60,000 nt of DNA from Diphasiastrum complanatum (GCA_029204225.1 CM055096.1:58915600-58975599); one strand, 5' to 3'. Counted from the first letter of the stretch, positions 35,703-46,920 are shown. The notes: generated by a model not told the origin, from the letters alone. Translations and numbers: made by a program.

Positions 35703-36457
35703 GGTTCCATGCCGATGCTCTGGTAGTAGACACCTTTGCCAAGGATTATGCTCAGCGAGGAATGCTGGCCTACGTGCAGGACATCCCGAGACAGGAGAGG
35801 AACAATGGAGTGGAAACTCTAGCTCATCAGACATGGTCTGGAGCAAACTACTACGATCAGCTGCTCAAGACTGTAACTGGTGGCATCTCATCCACAGCTG
35901 CCATGCAGAAAGGTCCGATGTCTCATCTCTGTCTGTCTATCCCTCTCTTCCCTTTTTTCTGATACCTCGATTTTGTACTGCGTGTAATAAAGCTGCCACG
36001 AGGAAAGGATCCGTCCTATCCATCTCCGTCTGTCTGTTTAGTTCTCTCTTCCTTCTGTGTTGACTTCTATTTGGCAGTTGAGTGCAATACAGTTGCCATG
36101 CAGTAAGCTCTAATCTCTCTATCTCTGATACTTATAATTTGCCTTCAGTGTAACATGGCTCCCATGCAGTCTCTATGTCTGTCCATCTATCTCTGATCTT
36201 TCCATCTCTGTCTGTCTTCTGATATATTTTTGCATTGAGTCTATTACCGGTGTGCCATGCAGAAAGGTCTGATCTCTCCCTCTGTCTATGGGTGTGTGAT
36301 CTCTAGGCTTTCTTCTGATACTTCTATTTTGCATTTTAGTATAAGTTTTGTTTTGTGGGTTGCTCTTTTTGCTGCAGGTGTGACTGAGGATCAATTCAAG
36401 GACTCAAACTGGGGCAACTCACAAGACTATGGAGTGTATGCAAAGTCCAAATTGTGA
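35703..36457 (+). pseudogene. ICL: Isocitrate lyase, last two exons only (5' truncated)
   Basis: Exon 35703-35912 encodes [20 protein letters not shown] then [24 protein letters not shown]-like [15 protein letters not shown] and [12 protein letters not shown]. Exon 36378-36457 gives VTEDQFKDSNWGN then SQDYGVYAKSKL and TGA. Junction AAAG|GTCCGA ... CTGCAG|GTGTGA joins in frame (K-G-V-T-E). This is the C-terminal part of plant isocitrate lyase, the glyoxylate-cycle enzyme that splits isocitrate to succinate and glyoxylate; SKL is a canonical PTS1 peroxisome/glyoxysome signal. The catalytic Cys region and all upstream exons are absent between the KOBITO1-like gene and 35702; that space is repeats. 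So it is most likely a truncated copy, although the surviving frame and signal are intact. The short tail before SKL differs from the seed-plant form as I remember it. Confidence 0.8.
35897..36280 (+). repeat. Minisatellite derived from the isocitrate lyase exon end and splice donor
   Basis: The exon end GCTGCCATGCAGAAAGGTC at 35897 recurs in degenerate form at 35992 (GCTGCCACGAGGAAAGGAT), 36092 (GTTGCCATGCAGTAAGCTC), 36158 (GCTCCCATGCAGTCTCTAT) and 36252 (GTGCCATGCAGAAAGGTCT). Each copy is followed by a TCTCTGTCTGTCT-rich stretch and often CTTCTGATA...TTTTGCA. Confidence 0.85.
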
Positions 36458-37217
36458 CAAACGCATCCACTTTGATGTGTTGAAGCTGGAATCCATATTC
36501 TATTTCTTTTTATTTCTGGATTTCCATGCGTCAAGGTGTTGATTCAATGTGGGGATCTTGTAGCACTCAACTTTCCCAAATGAAACATTTTTGCACGTAT
36601 CGCAATAAGGAACTGGAAAAAGTATTTTTCGTTTTGCCAACTATGGCTTTAAGCATAGTTTGTCATTCCAACTAGAGATTCTTCTTCCCTATATGCAGCA
36701 AACGCTTTCTCTTATGAGATTCTTTCTATCTTTATCTACAATTGGCAAGATGATGCTGAATTTAGTTTCAAGAATCTCTACAAAATTCAATGACATGTAT
36801 GCAACACTATACCTTAAGGATAATTTTAGAATTTAGTTTGAAGATTCAATCAAACAGTGTAATCATAACATGCAATTAGATCCTCTTGGGTCTCACAATC
36901 AACTCAAAATGAAAAAGATAGAACAAATAGACCTAAAAGATTCAGCCAATGATGGAAATTGGTTATTCATATACAAAAACTGAACTCAAGTATCTTGTAA
37001 AGTAACTAAATTTAAATGACTAAATAACTAGCTTGTTATCCTTTATTTGGATACCTTTAAGGAAAATTGATGGGAGAACACTACTACGTCATGGTCAGCT
37101 ACTGCAGTTTATTAAAAAAAACAGGATGCTTAATATGTCATAATGGGCCTTACTATTTTTAGAAACAAAGATTTGAAGGGTGCAGGCGTTTCTACCTTTC
37201 AAAAGTGAAAGGTGCAG

Positions 37218-37219
<2 letters not shown>
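36458..37219. other. Intergenic, nothing recognised
   Basis: 3' flank of the isocitrate lyase fragment and AT-rich sequence. No ORF of interest. Confidence 0.45.

Positions 37220-37284
<65 letters not shown>
37220..37284. repeat. (AG)n microsatellite, about 65 bp
   Basis: Perfect GA dinucleotide run. Confidence 0.97.
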
Positions 37285-37285
<1 letters not shown>

Positions 37286-37964
37286 CTTCAGCGGGCAGCA
37301 CCATCGCTCCTCTTAGCCAAAGCATCTGAGAAATTGACACAAATCTGCAAAACTGTTAGCATCAAAGCTGCTGGCAGGATAGATCAGCACAATCCAGAAT
37401 ACATCAGCACAATCCGACATAAATCTGTGGATTTCCGGACAATTTCGTAGCTGGGAAACAGATCTGTAGGGAAGCGTTTTGAGATGACTGACATTCAGAG
37501 GTTTAAGTCCTTCATACGATTACGTTGCGATAAGAAAAAATATTGACGAGCATCAAAATAACGAACATGAGTATCAGCAAAGGCAAGCTTCAATACGTTA
37601 GCTTACGATTACACAGCCTGACGAAAAGAAATCTTGACCGAGGAGCTACAAAGCAACGATTAAAAAATGAACTGGATTATCAGCACAGGCAAGCTTCAAT
37701 TAGACATCAATGATACGATCAAAGAGCATGAAAAAAAAAAAACGTGATCACAGGCAAGAAAGCAAAGATTAAAAGAATGAAAACGATTGTAAGCTACACA
37801 CGCAAGGATCAAGCCATATAGGATTGCAACATAAAATCAAGTAAATCATGATAATGATGAATGAGCAACAAAACCACGAAGCCATAGATAGAATTGTGCA
37901 GAGGATCGCCCTGGCCATGCAAAAATTGGCAAGAGATAGCAAAATTATCACAAATTGCTCCACA

Positions 37965-38074
<110 letters not shown>

Positions 38075-38139
38075 GCCCCCTCTCAATTTCTCTGTTTCTA
38101 TGTTGAAGGGCACCATAACGTCACATAACAGGCCGTGAA

Positions 38140-38209
38140 GGGCCCGTTATGATATTTTGGGGACGGCTCGGCCTCCCGGGCTTGCCCCCCAAAATCTCAT
38201 AACGGGCCC
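38140..38209. repeat. GC-rich foldback (23-bp arms, one mismatch)
   Basis: Left arm 38140-38162 (GGGCCCGTTATG.TATTTTGGGG-type) pairs with right arm 38187-38209 around a GC-rich loop of 24 bases. Weaker complementarity extends outward through GGCC-containing flanks to about 38118 and 38230. Confidence 0.9.
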
Positions 38210-38229
38210 TCTAGGGCCCGTAATCTAAT

Positions 38230-39190
38230 ACGTGATTCTCCACTCATCCATGTGAAAAAAATCAAATCCAAATTTTTCATAAATGGATCCATGATCTTTG
38301 GCTAAAGTGGGTGTGTGCTCACACAACATCAACATGTAGAAAATCTCCATTCTAGCATGCTAGATTAGGTAAAATCATAAAAAATTCACATTGAATCATA
38401 AAATCCAAGTGACTACTATCCATGTCCTTACTACAGCAGTTGTATGACATTCCTAACACATCTGAAATCATTCCATGCACGTTTAGATGCATTCTATGCA
38501 CTAAAATCACCAATAATATCTTGAGAGAAGAGATAGAAGAAAACAAGAGGATAGAAGAAGAAAGCTCTCCAAAGATGAAGAGAACATCTAATAAGTTTCT
38601 CCACGCTGGTCTTGCTATATACAACAACAAAATATGATTTGGCCACTTGTCAAATATTGCCCTAATTGGTAGTTTTCTACTTTCCAAAAAACCTAGTTTT
38701 ACTTGACTAGATTCATCAACCAATAGAAATAGGTACAAATTCAACCTTATCACTTCACTTACTTGCTAAAAAGGACACTATTTTTAGGTTTTATTGACTT
38801 AAAGAATTAAATGTCCAAGTTGAAAACTAAGTCTAGCCTCCAAATTGCCAAATATAACCAACAAAATTAGTTAACAATTTGTGTGCTCCCTCTTCAACTA
38901 ATTTTACCACACTACTTTGATCCATCTTAAGAATGATCTCCATCCTAAGAGTAGACAAACTAATAAATAGTGAAGCATCCAATGACAAACCTGCAAAAAT
39001 AGATCCTCACTGCTATGACCCTTGACTCCATCTTTATGCCTTTTCCTAGCTCCAAATTGCCAAATTTTACTTGGTTCTGATGATGCAAAAAAAGACCAAC
39101 CATATGATCTTCCAAAAGTTTATCATAAACTATGATCGAAACACATTTTACAAATCCAAACCTCTATAAAACCAACAACTCAAACATGTA
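38230..39190. other. Unassigned intergenic stretch
   Basis: No gene or element motif recognised. Short ORFs at 38352-38753 are not convincing. Confidence 0.45.
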
Positions 39191-39192
39191 AT

Positions 39193-39814
39193 TGATGTCA
39201 GAAATTGTGAACTTCTGCAACTTTGTCGCGAAGTTGACGCCGACGAAACGAAGCGAAGGGCAAACGAACCCCAAAGACCAAAAGAAAAGTATTCGAGATT
39301 TGGCCCGACGACCAGCTGACGAAACACACTAGAGGAAGACACGAAATGAAAGAAAACAATTTGCGTTGCCAACTGGCAGCTCGACGAGCGTGGTGTATTG
39401 TACTTCACGCTCAACTGAAAAAGACAGCGATAACAGAGAATAACTAACTAGTTGATTAGCATTAACTTGTCTTGTAATTCTCTGATTAACTATCTTGTAA
39501 ACTCCACACAGTGGAGATAAATACGCATTTTTGATCAACACAAAAAAGTAGACGATGTAGAGAATGAAAAGAATAGAAGAGAGAAAAGTTGTGCATGAAA
39601 GTCTGCCAACAAGCAGAACAAAGTGATTGAGGTGAGCGTTAGGCCGCCAATGAGCGAAACATTGAACGACTCACTGAAAAACGTAAAACAGAAAACATAG
39701 TCTCTTCTCCATCTCATCATTTGCGTCGTCTTCTCAATTGATTCTGTTATGATCTATGATCTGTAGTCACTTGCTTAAGATCATGAAAACATAAACACAC
39801 CAAAATTCGCTACA
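39193..39814 (+). repeat. 5' LTR of copia B (approximate left end)
   Basis: Noncoding sequence ending CGCTACA just before TGA and the primer-binding site. A TG start near 39193-39196 gives an LTR of about 620 bp. Confidence 0.6.
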
Positions 39815-39817
39815 TGA

Positions 39818-39829
39818 TGGTATCAGAGC
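39818..39829 (+). other. tRNA-iMet type primer-binding site of copia B
   Basis: TGGTATCAGAGC, three bases after the LTR end. Confidence 0.9.
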
Positions 39830-39879
39830 ACAGGTTATCGCTACATGATATCCAAGCAGTGATCCTCTAAGACAACACA

Positions 39880-41736
39880 ATATGGCTACAACAATCTAAG
39901 ACAAGAATAGCAATCAGTCTTGATGGCGAAAACTACAGAGTATGGAGATTCAAAATCAAAACACTTCTGAAGGGTGAAGGCATCCGGTCGGTGACCGAAC
40001 TCACAGAGGTGCAGCCTCCAAAGGGAAAACAAGGAGAGCTGAGTGGATTAGACTAAAGTAGAAGTAAGAAGTGAGGATTGTCGCTTCGGTAATGCATCTT
40101 CACAATCAACTGCAATCTATGCGATGGGATGGCAACCAGTTGAATCAGCATGTTGAGATCATAACAATCTTCGCTCAACTCACTGCATGTAGACAGGAAC
40201 ACCAGGTTCCAACACCACAACAATTGATGTACTTCATGAAATCCCTACCTACATCCTATTTGTCGTTGAGAATGCTCATACTGAGCCTACCATATATGAC
40301 ATTCGAGAGAGCAATCAGTCTTGTCGTTGATGAGAGACTGATGAGGGACAAAGGAGAAGGAAGCAGTGACCAGGAGAAGGCCCTTTTTACGAAAGGAAAG
40401 AAGAAGAACAAACCCAGGGTGAATATAAAGTCTTTGAGCAGAGGCAATGACAACCAACAAACATCCTCCTATGATCATTGTCACAAACCGGGACACACAG
40501 CCAACAAATGTTGGTTTAACCTGACAATATCCTGCATGCATTGCAAGAAGAAGAGACACTCTGCATATGATTGTAGATTCAACCCGAAAAGAAAAAACAA
40601 AGCTGACAAGGCGAATGTTGCATTCGATGAAGCCTCAACAAGCTACACTGAACAAGATTGCAACATAGTCATTGATTCAAGAGCAACCTCACACATCATT
40701 GCAACAAAAGAATCTTGATTGACTACAGAGAACTCGAAAACAACATAGCAGTAATTCTAGGCGATGGGATCCGACACAATGTCAAGGGTGTCGGAACTCT
40801 ACAACTACGAACACTGTCGGGACAAGCAGAGCTGCCAGGAGCACTCTACGTACCCTCATTAAGAAAAGACCTCATCAGTCTCCAAGATGGCAAACCTTGG
40901 AGTACGATTTCTATTCGATGGCAATGTATGTCGGATGATTGAGAAAACAACAAACAAGTAGCTGACAATTGGATGCAAGGAAGGCAATCTCTACCAAGCC
41001 AAGATAATTAGCAATTCTAATAGCATACTAAATGCAATAGAAAACGAAGATCAATTGTGGCACAGAAGAATGTATCATCTGAACATGAGGAGCCTCTACG
41101 ACATGAGCAAGAAGAACATAGTCACATGTCGGAAGATATCTAGACCCGATACTGAGTTCTACGAAGCCTGTCAGAAAGGGAAACAGGATCGAAATCCATT
41201 CGTAGACGAGGGAAGAAAAGCTAAAGAAGTTCTTGAGATCGTCCACTCAGATGTCTGTGGATGGAGGATCGAGGTATTTCCTGACGTTCATTGATGACTA
41301 CAGCCGGATGACAACGATCTATTACTTGAAGAAAAAATCTGAAGTGTTTGACTCTTTCAAGAAGTTCGTGGCATTCGCAGAAAGACACACCTCAAAGAAG
41401 ATTCAGATCATCAGGTTTGATAACGGACGTGAGTACAAGAGCACAGAGTTTTCAAGATTCTACCAAGAACAAGGAATAGAGCATCAATTTACTCCTGCGT
41501 ACACACCCAAATATAAGGGTGTTGCAGAAAGAAGAAACAGGACACTAATCGAAGGAGCCAGATACATGATGGCACAGGCTCGATTGTCGAGTCAATTTTG
41601 GGCTGAGGCAATAGCTATAGTGGTACACCTGCAGAATAGATCAACAACGACGGCCCTGGAAAACAAAACACCATACAAAATGTGGACAGGTAGAAAGCCT
41701 GATCTGTCATACGTGCGTGTATTCCGATGTATTTGG
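39880..41736 (+). pseudogene. Copia B gag-protease-integrase, truncated
   Basis: A broken gag start (YRVWRFKIKTLLKGEG near 39945) is followed by an open frame at 40071-40718 with LHNQLQSMRWDGNQL, MYFMKSLPTSYLSLR and two knuckles (CHKPGHTANKC and CMHCKKKRHSAYDC). The protease site reads DSRATSH, with Gly replaced by Arg. After a frame change come VILGDGIRHNVKGVG and LYVPSLRKDL. The integrase has LWHRRMYHLN, but the first Cys of its CxxC is Tyr (FYEACQKGK). Then FLTFIDDYSRM, FDNGREYKS and the Glu in VAERRNRTLIEG. Similarity stops after SYVRVFRC at 41736. RT and RNase H are missing. Confidence 0.9.
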
Positions 41737-41850
41737 TCCGTGGTGCCAGCAGTATGCTATCGGGACCATTCGGTCCAGGAACTGGTTGTCTCCATATTTG
41801 TCGTGGCTTCTGGTTCTGAGTGTTCCTTGCATGAACGTGTGTTGAAAATT
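41737..41850 (+). repeat. Fragment of the coding-poor element interior
   Basis: Matches 9386-9510 in the same orientation: GTATGCTATCGGGACCATTC, CTGGTTGTCTCCATATTTGT and TTCTGAGTGTTCCTTGCATG. Joined directly to the copia B integrase. Confidence 0.85.
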
Positions 41851-42219
41851 AAGCCCACAGTTGCCTCCTTGGTGAATGACTAATTTCTATTTCATGATTC
41901 TTCCTGCATGTTTATTGATCATTGATCTAGGGTCAGGTGAAACCAACTTTGGTTCTACGTCTGCTGATTTGATACCTGCAGGAATCACAAACTTAGACAG
42001 CCAATTTATTTGAAGAACGCTTACAACGGGCTTCTAGCTGATCTCCAGCAAAGGGTAACCAATCCTGTCATAATTTCAAAGTTCAAATGTCAAGTTTAAT
42101 AATTCGAAGTCATTGAAGACTTGGCCATCTTCAAGGACGGGCCACAAAATTTGCATTTAGAACAAGTATGCATAAATACAGTACCTTTTCAACGGTATGC
42201 AGAAATACACTATGTTTTC

Positions 42220-42450
42220 AAAAGCTTCGGCGTTTTCGCATTTCCCTGAAATGCGACACTTGCATAGTTCAAAAGTTTAATTAACACACCTTCGATTCTT
42301 TGCGAAAAATGCGAAAAGAGAGAAAATTCTGAAAGTCATCTATTTATATGTGTTAAACTGTTTTAAAGACACCACCATCTTCTTGAGGGCACCTTCGGCT
42401 TCTTGCAAAAAATGCGAAGAGAGAGAAAATCTTGAAGGTCATCTCAAATA
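42220..42450. repeat. Dispersed repeat R3, copy 3, with a 103-bp tandem duplication
   Basis: TTCGATTCTTTGCGAAAAAT at 42291 and TTCGGCTTCTTGCAAAAAAT at 42394. Both are followed by GCGAA.AGAGAGAAAAT and AAGGTCATCT or AAAGTCATCT. TGAAATGCGACACT near 42248 links it to R3. Confidence 0.6.
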
Positions 42451-42489
42451 AACGAGGAGCGTTCCAGCGACGTCCTCGTCCGCGTCAAC

Positions 42490-43210
42490 GATCCTAAATT
42501 ATTGACCATATATATAGTGTGTATAGTTGTCACAGAAGCCATATACTTCCAAGTACAATAGCTTTCCTAATTAGGTGACAAGCATTCAATGTAATTAATA
42601 CACAGATGAAGTCTATAAATAGATCATCCAAGCACAGATTACAGATTGCTTCGTCCATGAGACACATTATTTGAACCTCCCAATTACACCGTCATTTTTT
42701 GTTGTAATTGTTATTCTGTATTGTGCTTCAGTGTAATATAGCAGCAGCTTGCTTTTATCTGTGTACAATGTAGATGAATGCTTGTTGTGATTAAATGCAC
42801 TTTCATTACTCTTTGATCGTGCTTGTTTACTCACTCTTATCAGAACACAGACATCTACGACTCCTTAGTTTCTGATCAGACGATGGTTTTCTTTGACGTC
42901 TGAGGAACTCGCATAATCATTTTGCTCTTCCATTTAAATTCAGAACTATATTTCACGTTGAATCTGATTTCAATAGTACCACATACAAATAATCTCTAAT
43001 CTGTTCGGTGAACTGTACTCTTGTTTCAGAGTATGAATTAATTTTTAAGATCCTGTCGGGCAATTAGAATACTTAAAGCTGTGATTACATTTAGCATAAG
43101 CTGTCTATTAGACTGTTTTGCATTTAGCAGCTAATTAGAACGGGAGAGTTGTTCCGCAATATTCCTGCTCTCTTCTCCGTTCACGTTCTTCTATCTCGCT
43201 TGCCCCATCA
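42490..43210 (+). repeat. 5' LTR of copia C (approximate left end)
   Basis: Noncoding sequence ending GCCCCATCA before GAT and the primer-binding site. CTATAAATAG at about 42611 is a good TATA box. Confidence 0.6.
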
Positions 43211-43213
43211 GAT

Positions 43214-43225
43214 TGGTATCAGAGC
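43214..43225 (+). other. tRNA-iMet type primer-binding site of copia C
   Basis: TGGTATCAGAGC. Confidence 0.9.
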
Positions 43226-43277
43226 TTAGCTCAAATAAACCGAGAGATTAAGTTTGTTCTATTTGTGTACTGTTATC

Positions 43278-43433
43278 ATGTCTCATATAGGTAGCTCTTC
43301 ATCTTCATCACTCAGTGAAGCTAGAGTCATTGACAAGTTCAATGGTTCTAACTTCTACATTTGGAAGTTAAAATTCAAAATGATGTTGATAGATAGAGAT
43401 GCTTGGGATGTAGTAGAAGGTGCAGACCTGAAG
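43278..43433 (+). pseudogene. Copia C gag start, cut off after about 52 codons
   Basis: Begins MSHIGSSSSSSLSEARVI, then KFNGSNFYIWKLKFKMMLID and DAWDVVEG, the typical copia gag N terminus. It runs straight into sequence of the copia D LTR. Confidence 0.85.
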
Positions 43434-43680
43434 GCGGACTTGTGTTCTAAATATTTTTGTGTCTTCTTCTTACTTGCATACTAGTATATGCATCAACCAG
43501 AAAGTATATAGTTCACGAACAATTTTGTGTCGCGTCTTGTAACTTACAGATTAGAAAAATCAAACATCTACAACTAATCGTGAGTTATAAGAGTAGCAGA
43601 TTAGCCATGATCTAGAACACTTCTGATGATGTCATGATATTAGATCAGATATTTGTACTCCATGGTTCTTGGCTGATCTT
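43434..43680 (-). repeat. 3' LTR of copia D, truncated, with an insertion of about 75 bp
   Basis: Matches 48793-48965 (GGCGGACTT, GTGTCGCGTCTTGTAACTTA, GATGATGTCATGATAT). 43443-43518 is absent from the other copy. The rest of the LTR (47960-48790 in the right copy) is missing. Confidence 0.75.
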
Positions 43681-46600
43681 CTTGGCTGTTCGTGGGGCAT
43701 GACTGATTTCGTGTCATGTCGTGTCGTGTCGTCTTTTGTCAAAGGTTCAGAATTGAAAGCTACTAAAGCTTTGGCATTAGAAACAAAATGTTTCTTCAGC
43801 TCCCTCTCAAAGCATGATAGCTTGACGACTCCAAGACTGCTCCTCTGTCTCTCGAATAGACCTTTGTCTAGGGCCTTTGTGAAAATGTCAGCAACCACGT
43901 CTTTCGTTCCAATGAAGGTGGTCCACCACATCTTCTTCCCAATCAGATCCTTGATCAAGTGGTACTTGATCGCAATGTGTTTCGTCCTTGAGTGAAACAC
44001 AGAGTCTTTTGTCAGATGTATTGCAGAAGGTTGTCCATCTACAAAACCAGAGGTTCATTCCTTGTTTCGTCCAATTTGTCCAGGAACTATTTGAGCCAAA
44101 TTATCTCGTTATGGTTGCTACAACATACTCTGCTTCGTAGGATGACTGAGCCACAATGGTCTGCTTCTTGTTGATCCAGAGAATTGCCGCTCCTGACGCA
44201 ATGGTGCATCCTCTTGAGACACTTTTACAGTCGTCTTTGAGGGATGCCCAGCTAGCATCATTGTAGGAAATCATCTGGAACCCTGCATCACTACAATAAC
44301 ACAAACCATAATCTTTTGTTAATTGAAGATATTGCAAAATTCATTTTGAAATCTGCCAATGTTTCGAGCCAGGATTCATGCAGAATTGGCTCATCCTGAA
44401 CACAATATAAGCAATGTCAAGACACATGTTATTGGCAAGGCACATCAACGATCCTATCAGTTTCATGTATGGTGTGAGCTGCATCAATTCTCTCTCTCTT
44501 CTGCAGTCCTCGAACAATTTTCGTTCGTCAGCATCGTTCCTACAAGCATTGGAGTATTCGCTCCTTTGCAATTCAGGATCCCGAAATTCTCTAGGATTTT
44601 TTAGGTGTATCTGGACTGATGAAGGTACAACTAACCTCCCTCATAGTCCCTGTCAATCTGCAAGCCAAGGTAACACCTAGCTTCTCCCAGATCCAGCCAT
44701 TAGTGGCTTGAATCCTAATGATTTCAGGGCTTGATCTTTCTTTTTGTACCATTGTTGAGCTGACTGCTTCAGACCAAAGATACTCCTATGCATTCTGCAT
44801 GCATAATCAGGAAGTGAATTCGAGACATATCCTGGGGGTTGATCCATGTAGACCTCTTCGTCTAACTCACCATGCAAGAAGGTTTTCTTCTCGTCCCCTG
44901 AGGTCATAAGCAGCTGCATATGCAAATAACAAATGTAGGGATGAATGTTTCATGATAGGAGAGAAGGTTTCTAAATAATCAATACCATATCTATGAGAGA
45001 AACCCTTCGCTACCAGTCTTGCCTTATATTTCAAGACATCTCCATCTGGTCCATACTTGAGCTTGTAAACCCATTTCCATTTCACTACCTTTTGCCTATC
45101 TGGTAATGGCTGTAACATCCATACATGGTTCTTCCTCATGGATTCCATCTCTTCGTTCATGGCTTGGATCCATTTGTCCTTCTCTGGACATTCAATTGCC
45201 TCCTTGAAAGTTTGTGGTTCACCACTGAATCCACAGAACTCTTCTGATGTGGAAGCAAAGCTGCCTGACACATATCTTGCTGGTGCTCTTCGTTGTCTTG
45301 TCGACCTTCTAGGAGATCCTCCTGGGACAGCAATGCCTTTGCCTTTGTTTGCTCTGCTAGGTCTGGAACCATCTTGGTTTACAGGTATTGTAGCAGAAGA
45401 CTGCCTCTCGAATATTTTGTCTTCTGATTCGTCACTCGAATGTGAAGCGACTAGAAAATCTTTGTTTTCGCGTTCGTCTTCTACTCCCTCTATCACAAGT
45501 GGCAGATCATAGTACTGTCTTTCAAGAACCTCAAGATCATCGTTGGCCATTGTCCTGCTCTCATCAAATTTGACATCTCTGACTGTCTTCATAGTGTTCG
45601 TGTCTGGCATGTGGACTCTGTAGTATGACGAATTGTTGTCATATCCTACCAGATATTCCTGTTCAGCTTTCTCATCAAGCTTCTTTCGAAGCTTATCAGG
45701 AATATGTGCATAAGCTGCACAACCAAAGATTTTGATGTGAGACAGGTTGGGTTTTCTACCCCACCATAATTCGTGTGGTGTCGTGTGAGGGACACCAGAC
45801 TTTCCTGTCCTATTTTGAATATATGCAGTTGTAGCTACTGCTTCAGCCCACAGTACTCTTGGAGCTTTCGAGTAGGCCATCATGCATTTGGTAGCTTCCA
45901 TCAGGGTCCTATTCTTTCTCTCTGTAACACCGTTGTGCTGCGATGTGTAAGCTGCAGTCCTTCTGTGAATGATAACACGATCATTGCAGAAGTCAGTGAA
46001 GCGATTCAAGATGTATTCGCCACCTCGATCTGTCTTGATATGCTTCACTTTGTTGCAAGTGCATCTCTCTGCCCAATTCACATACTCTGTGAATTTGTCA
46101 AGTGCTTCTGATTTATTCTGAGAAAAATACACTCTGACAAATTTACTATAATCATCAATGAATGTAATGTAATATTTCAAGCCTCCTACTGAGATCACAT
46201 TGAAAGACCCACAGATGTCAGAATGCACTAACTCCAAATGTAGGAGTCTTTGACAAATGGAGTGCGAGACATCTTACCCTTCAGACATGCATCACATGTG
46301 GTTGACTTGTTCGCATTCGAGATGTTGACCCCTGTTATTGCTCCATGATGGCTTGCTTGGTAAAGTGCCATTGAGTTCATATGGCATAGTCTCCTGTGCC
46401 ATAGAGTGTCTGGCGAATCATCATGAGTATGATGCACTTGATCTGCAGGCAGGCGTACCTTCAGGTGATATAGATTACCTTTACTTCTGCCTTGAGTAAT
46501 CAGGGTACTGGTACTAGCATCAACAACATTGCATGCTTTGTCTGAGAACGTCACACGCATCCCTGCATCAGCAATTCTTGCCACAGAAAGCAAGTCCTGC

Positions 46601-46920
46601 TGTAGTGTAGACATGAACAGAACGTCTTCGAGTCATCTGTCTCTTCCATTTGTGTTGAGCCACAGTGAACCAATATCGTTCACTTGGTGTTTGGATCCAT
46701 CTCCAAGAACAATGAATCTTGATGGATCAGCACTTCAAAAATCAGGCATAATTTGTCTTGATGTCATGAAGTGTGAGGTAGCTCCTGAGTCTAGGATCAC
46801 CTCCTGTGTGTTAGGTGTTGACACTGCACACATGTCAACACAAATGTAGGCGGTCGAATTATTTCTGTTCGACCTTTTTTCACCCATTTTCGAGCTCTCT
46901 GGCTCCTCGACATAGGACAA
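43632..46920 (-). pseudogene. Copia D pol (protease, integrase, RT, RNase H), inactivated
   Basis: The protease has an intact DSGATSH (46735-46920). Pre-integrase is MSTLQQDLLSVARIADAG, then LWHRRLCHMN and CDACLKGKMSR (46228-46614). A frameshift leads into the long frame 44867-46237 with FIDDYSKFVRVYF, KTDRGGEY and the Glu of VTERKNRTLMEA, then WKWVYKLKYGPDGDVLKYKA of RT. RT continues after a shift with TFLHGELDEEVYMDQPPGYV (44677-44925) and then jumps to the late RT block ending LGLQIDRDY-like, so the segment that should hold the catalytic YVDD is gone. 44101-44571 has LANNMCLDIAY and SSYEAEYVVA. 43632-44000 ends RNase H with ADIFTKALDKGLFE. Confidence 0.93.

Noticed and set aside
43705-43740. 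Short GTCGT repeats as a satellite
   Set aside because: Only a few TGTCG words at the end of copia D pol; also partly present in the second copy at 49000.
45138-46111. Plus-strand ORFs of 112-124 codons
   Set aside because: Antisense shadows of copia D pol.
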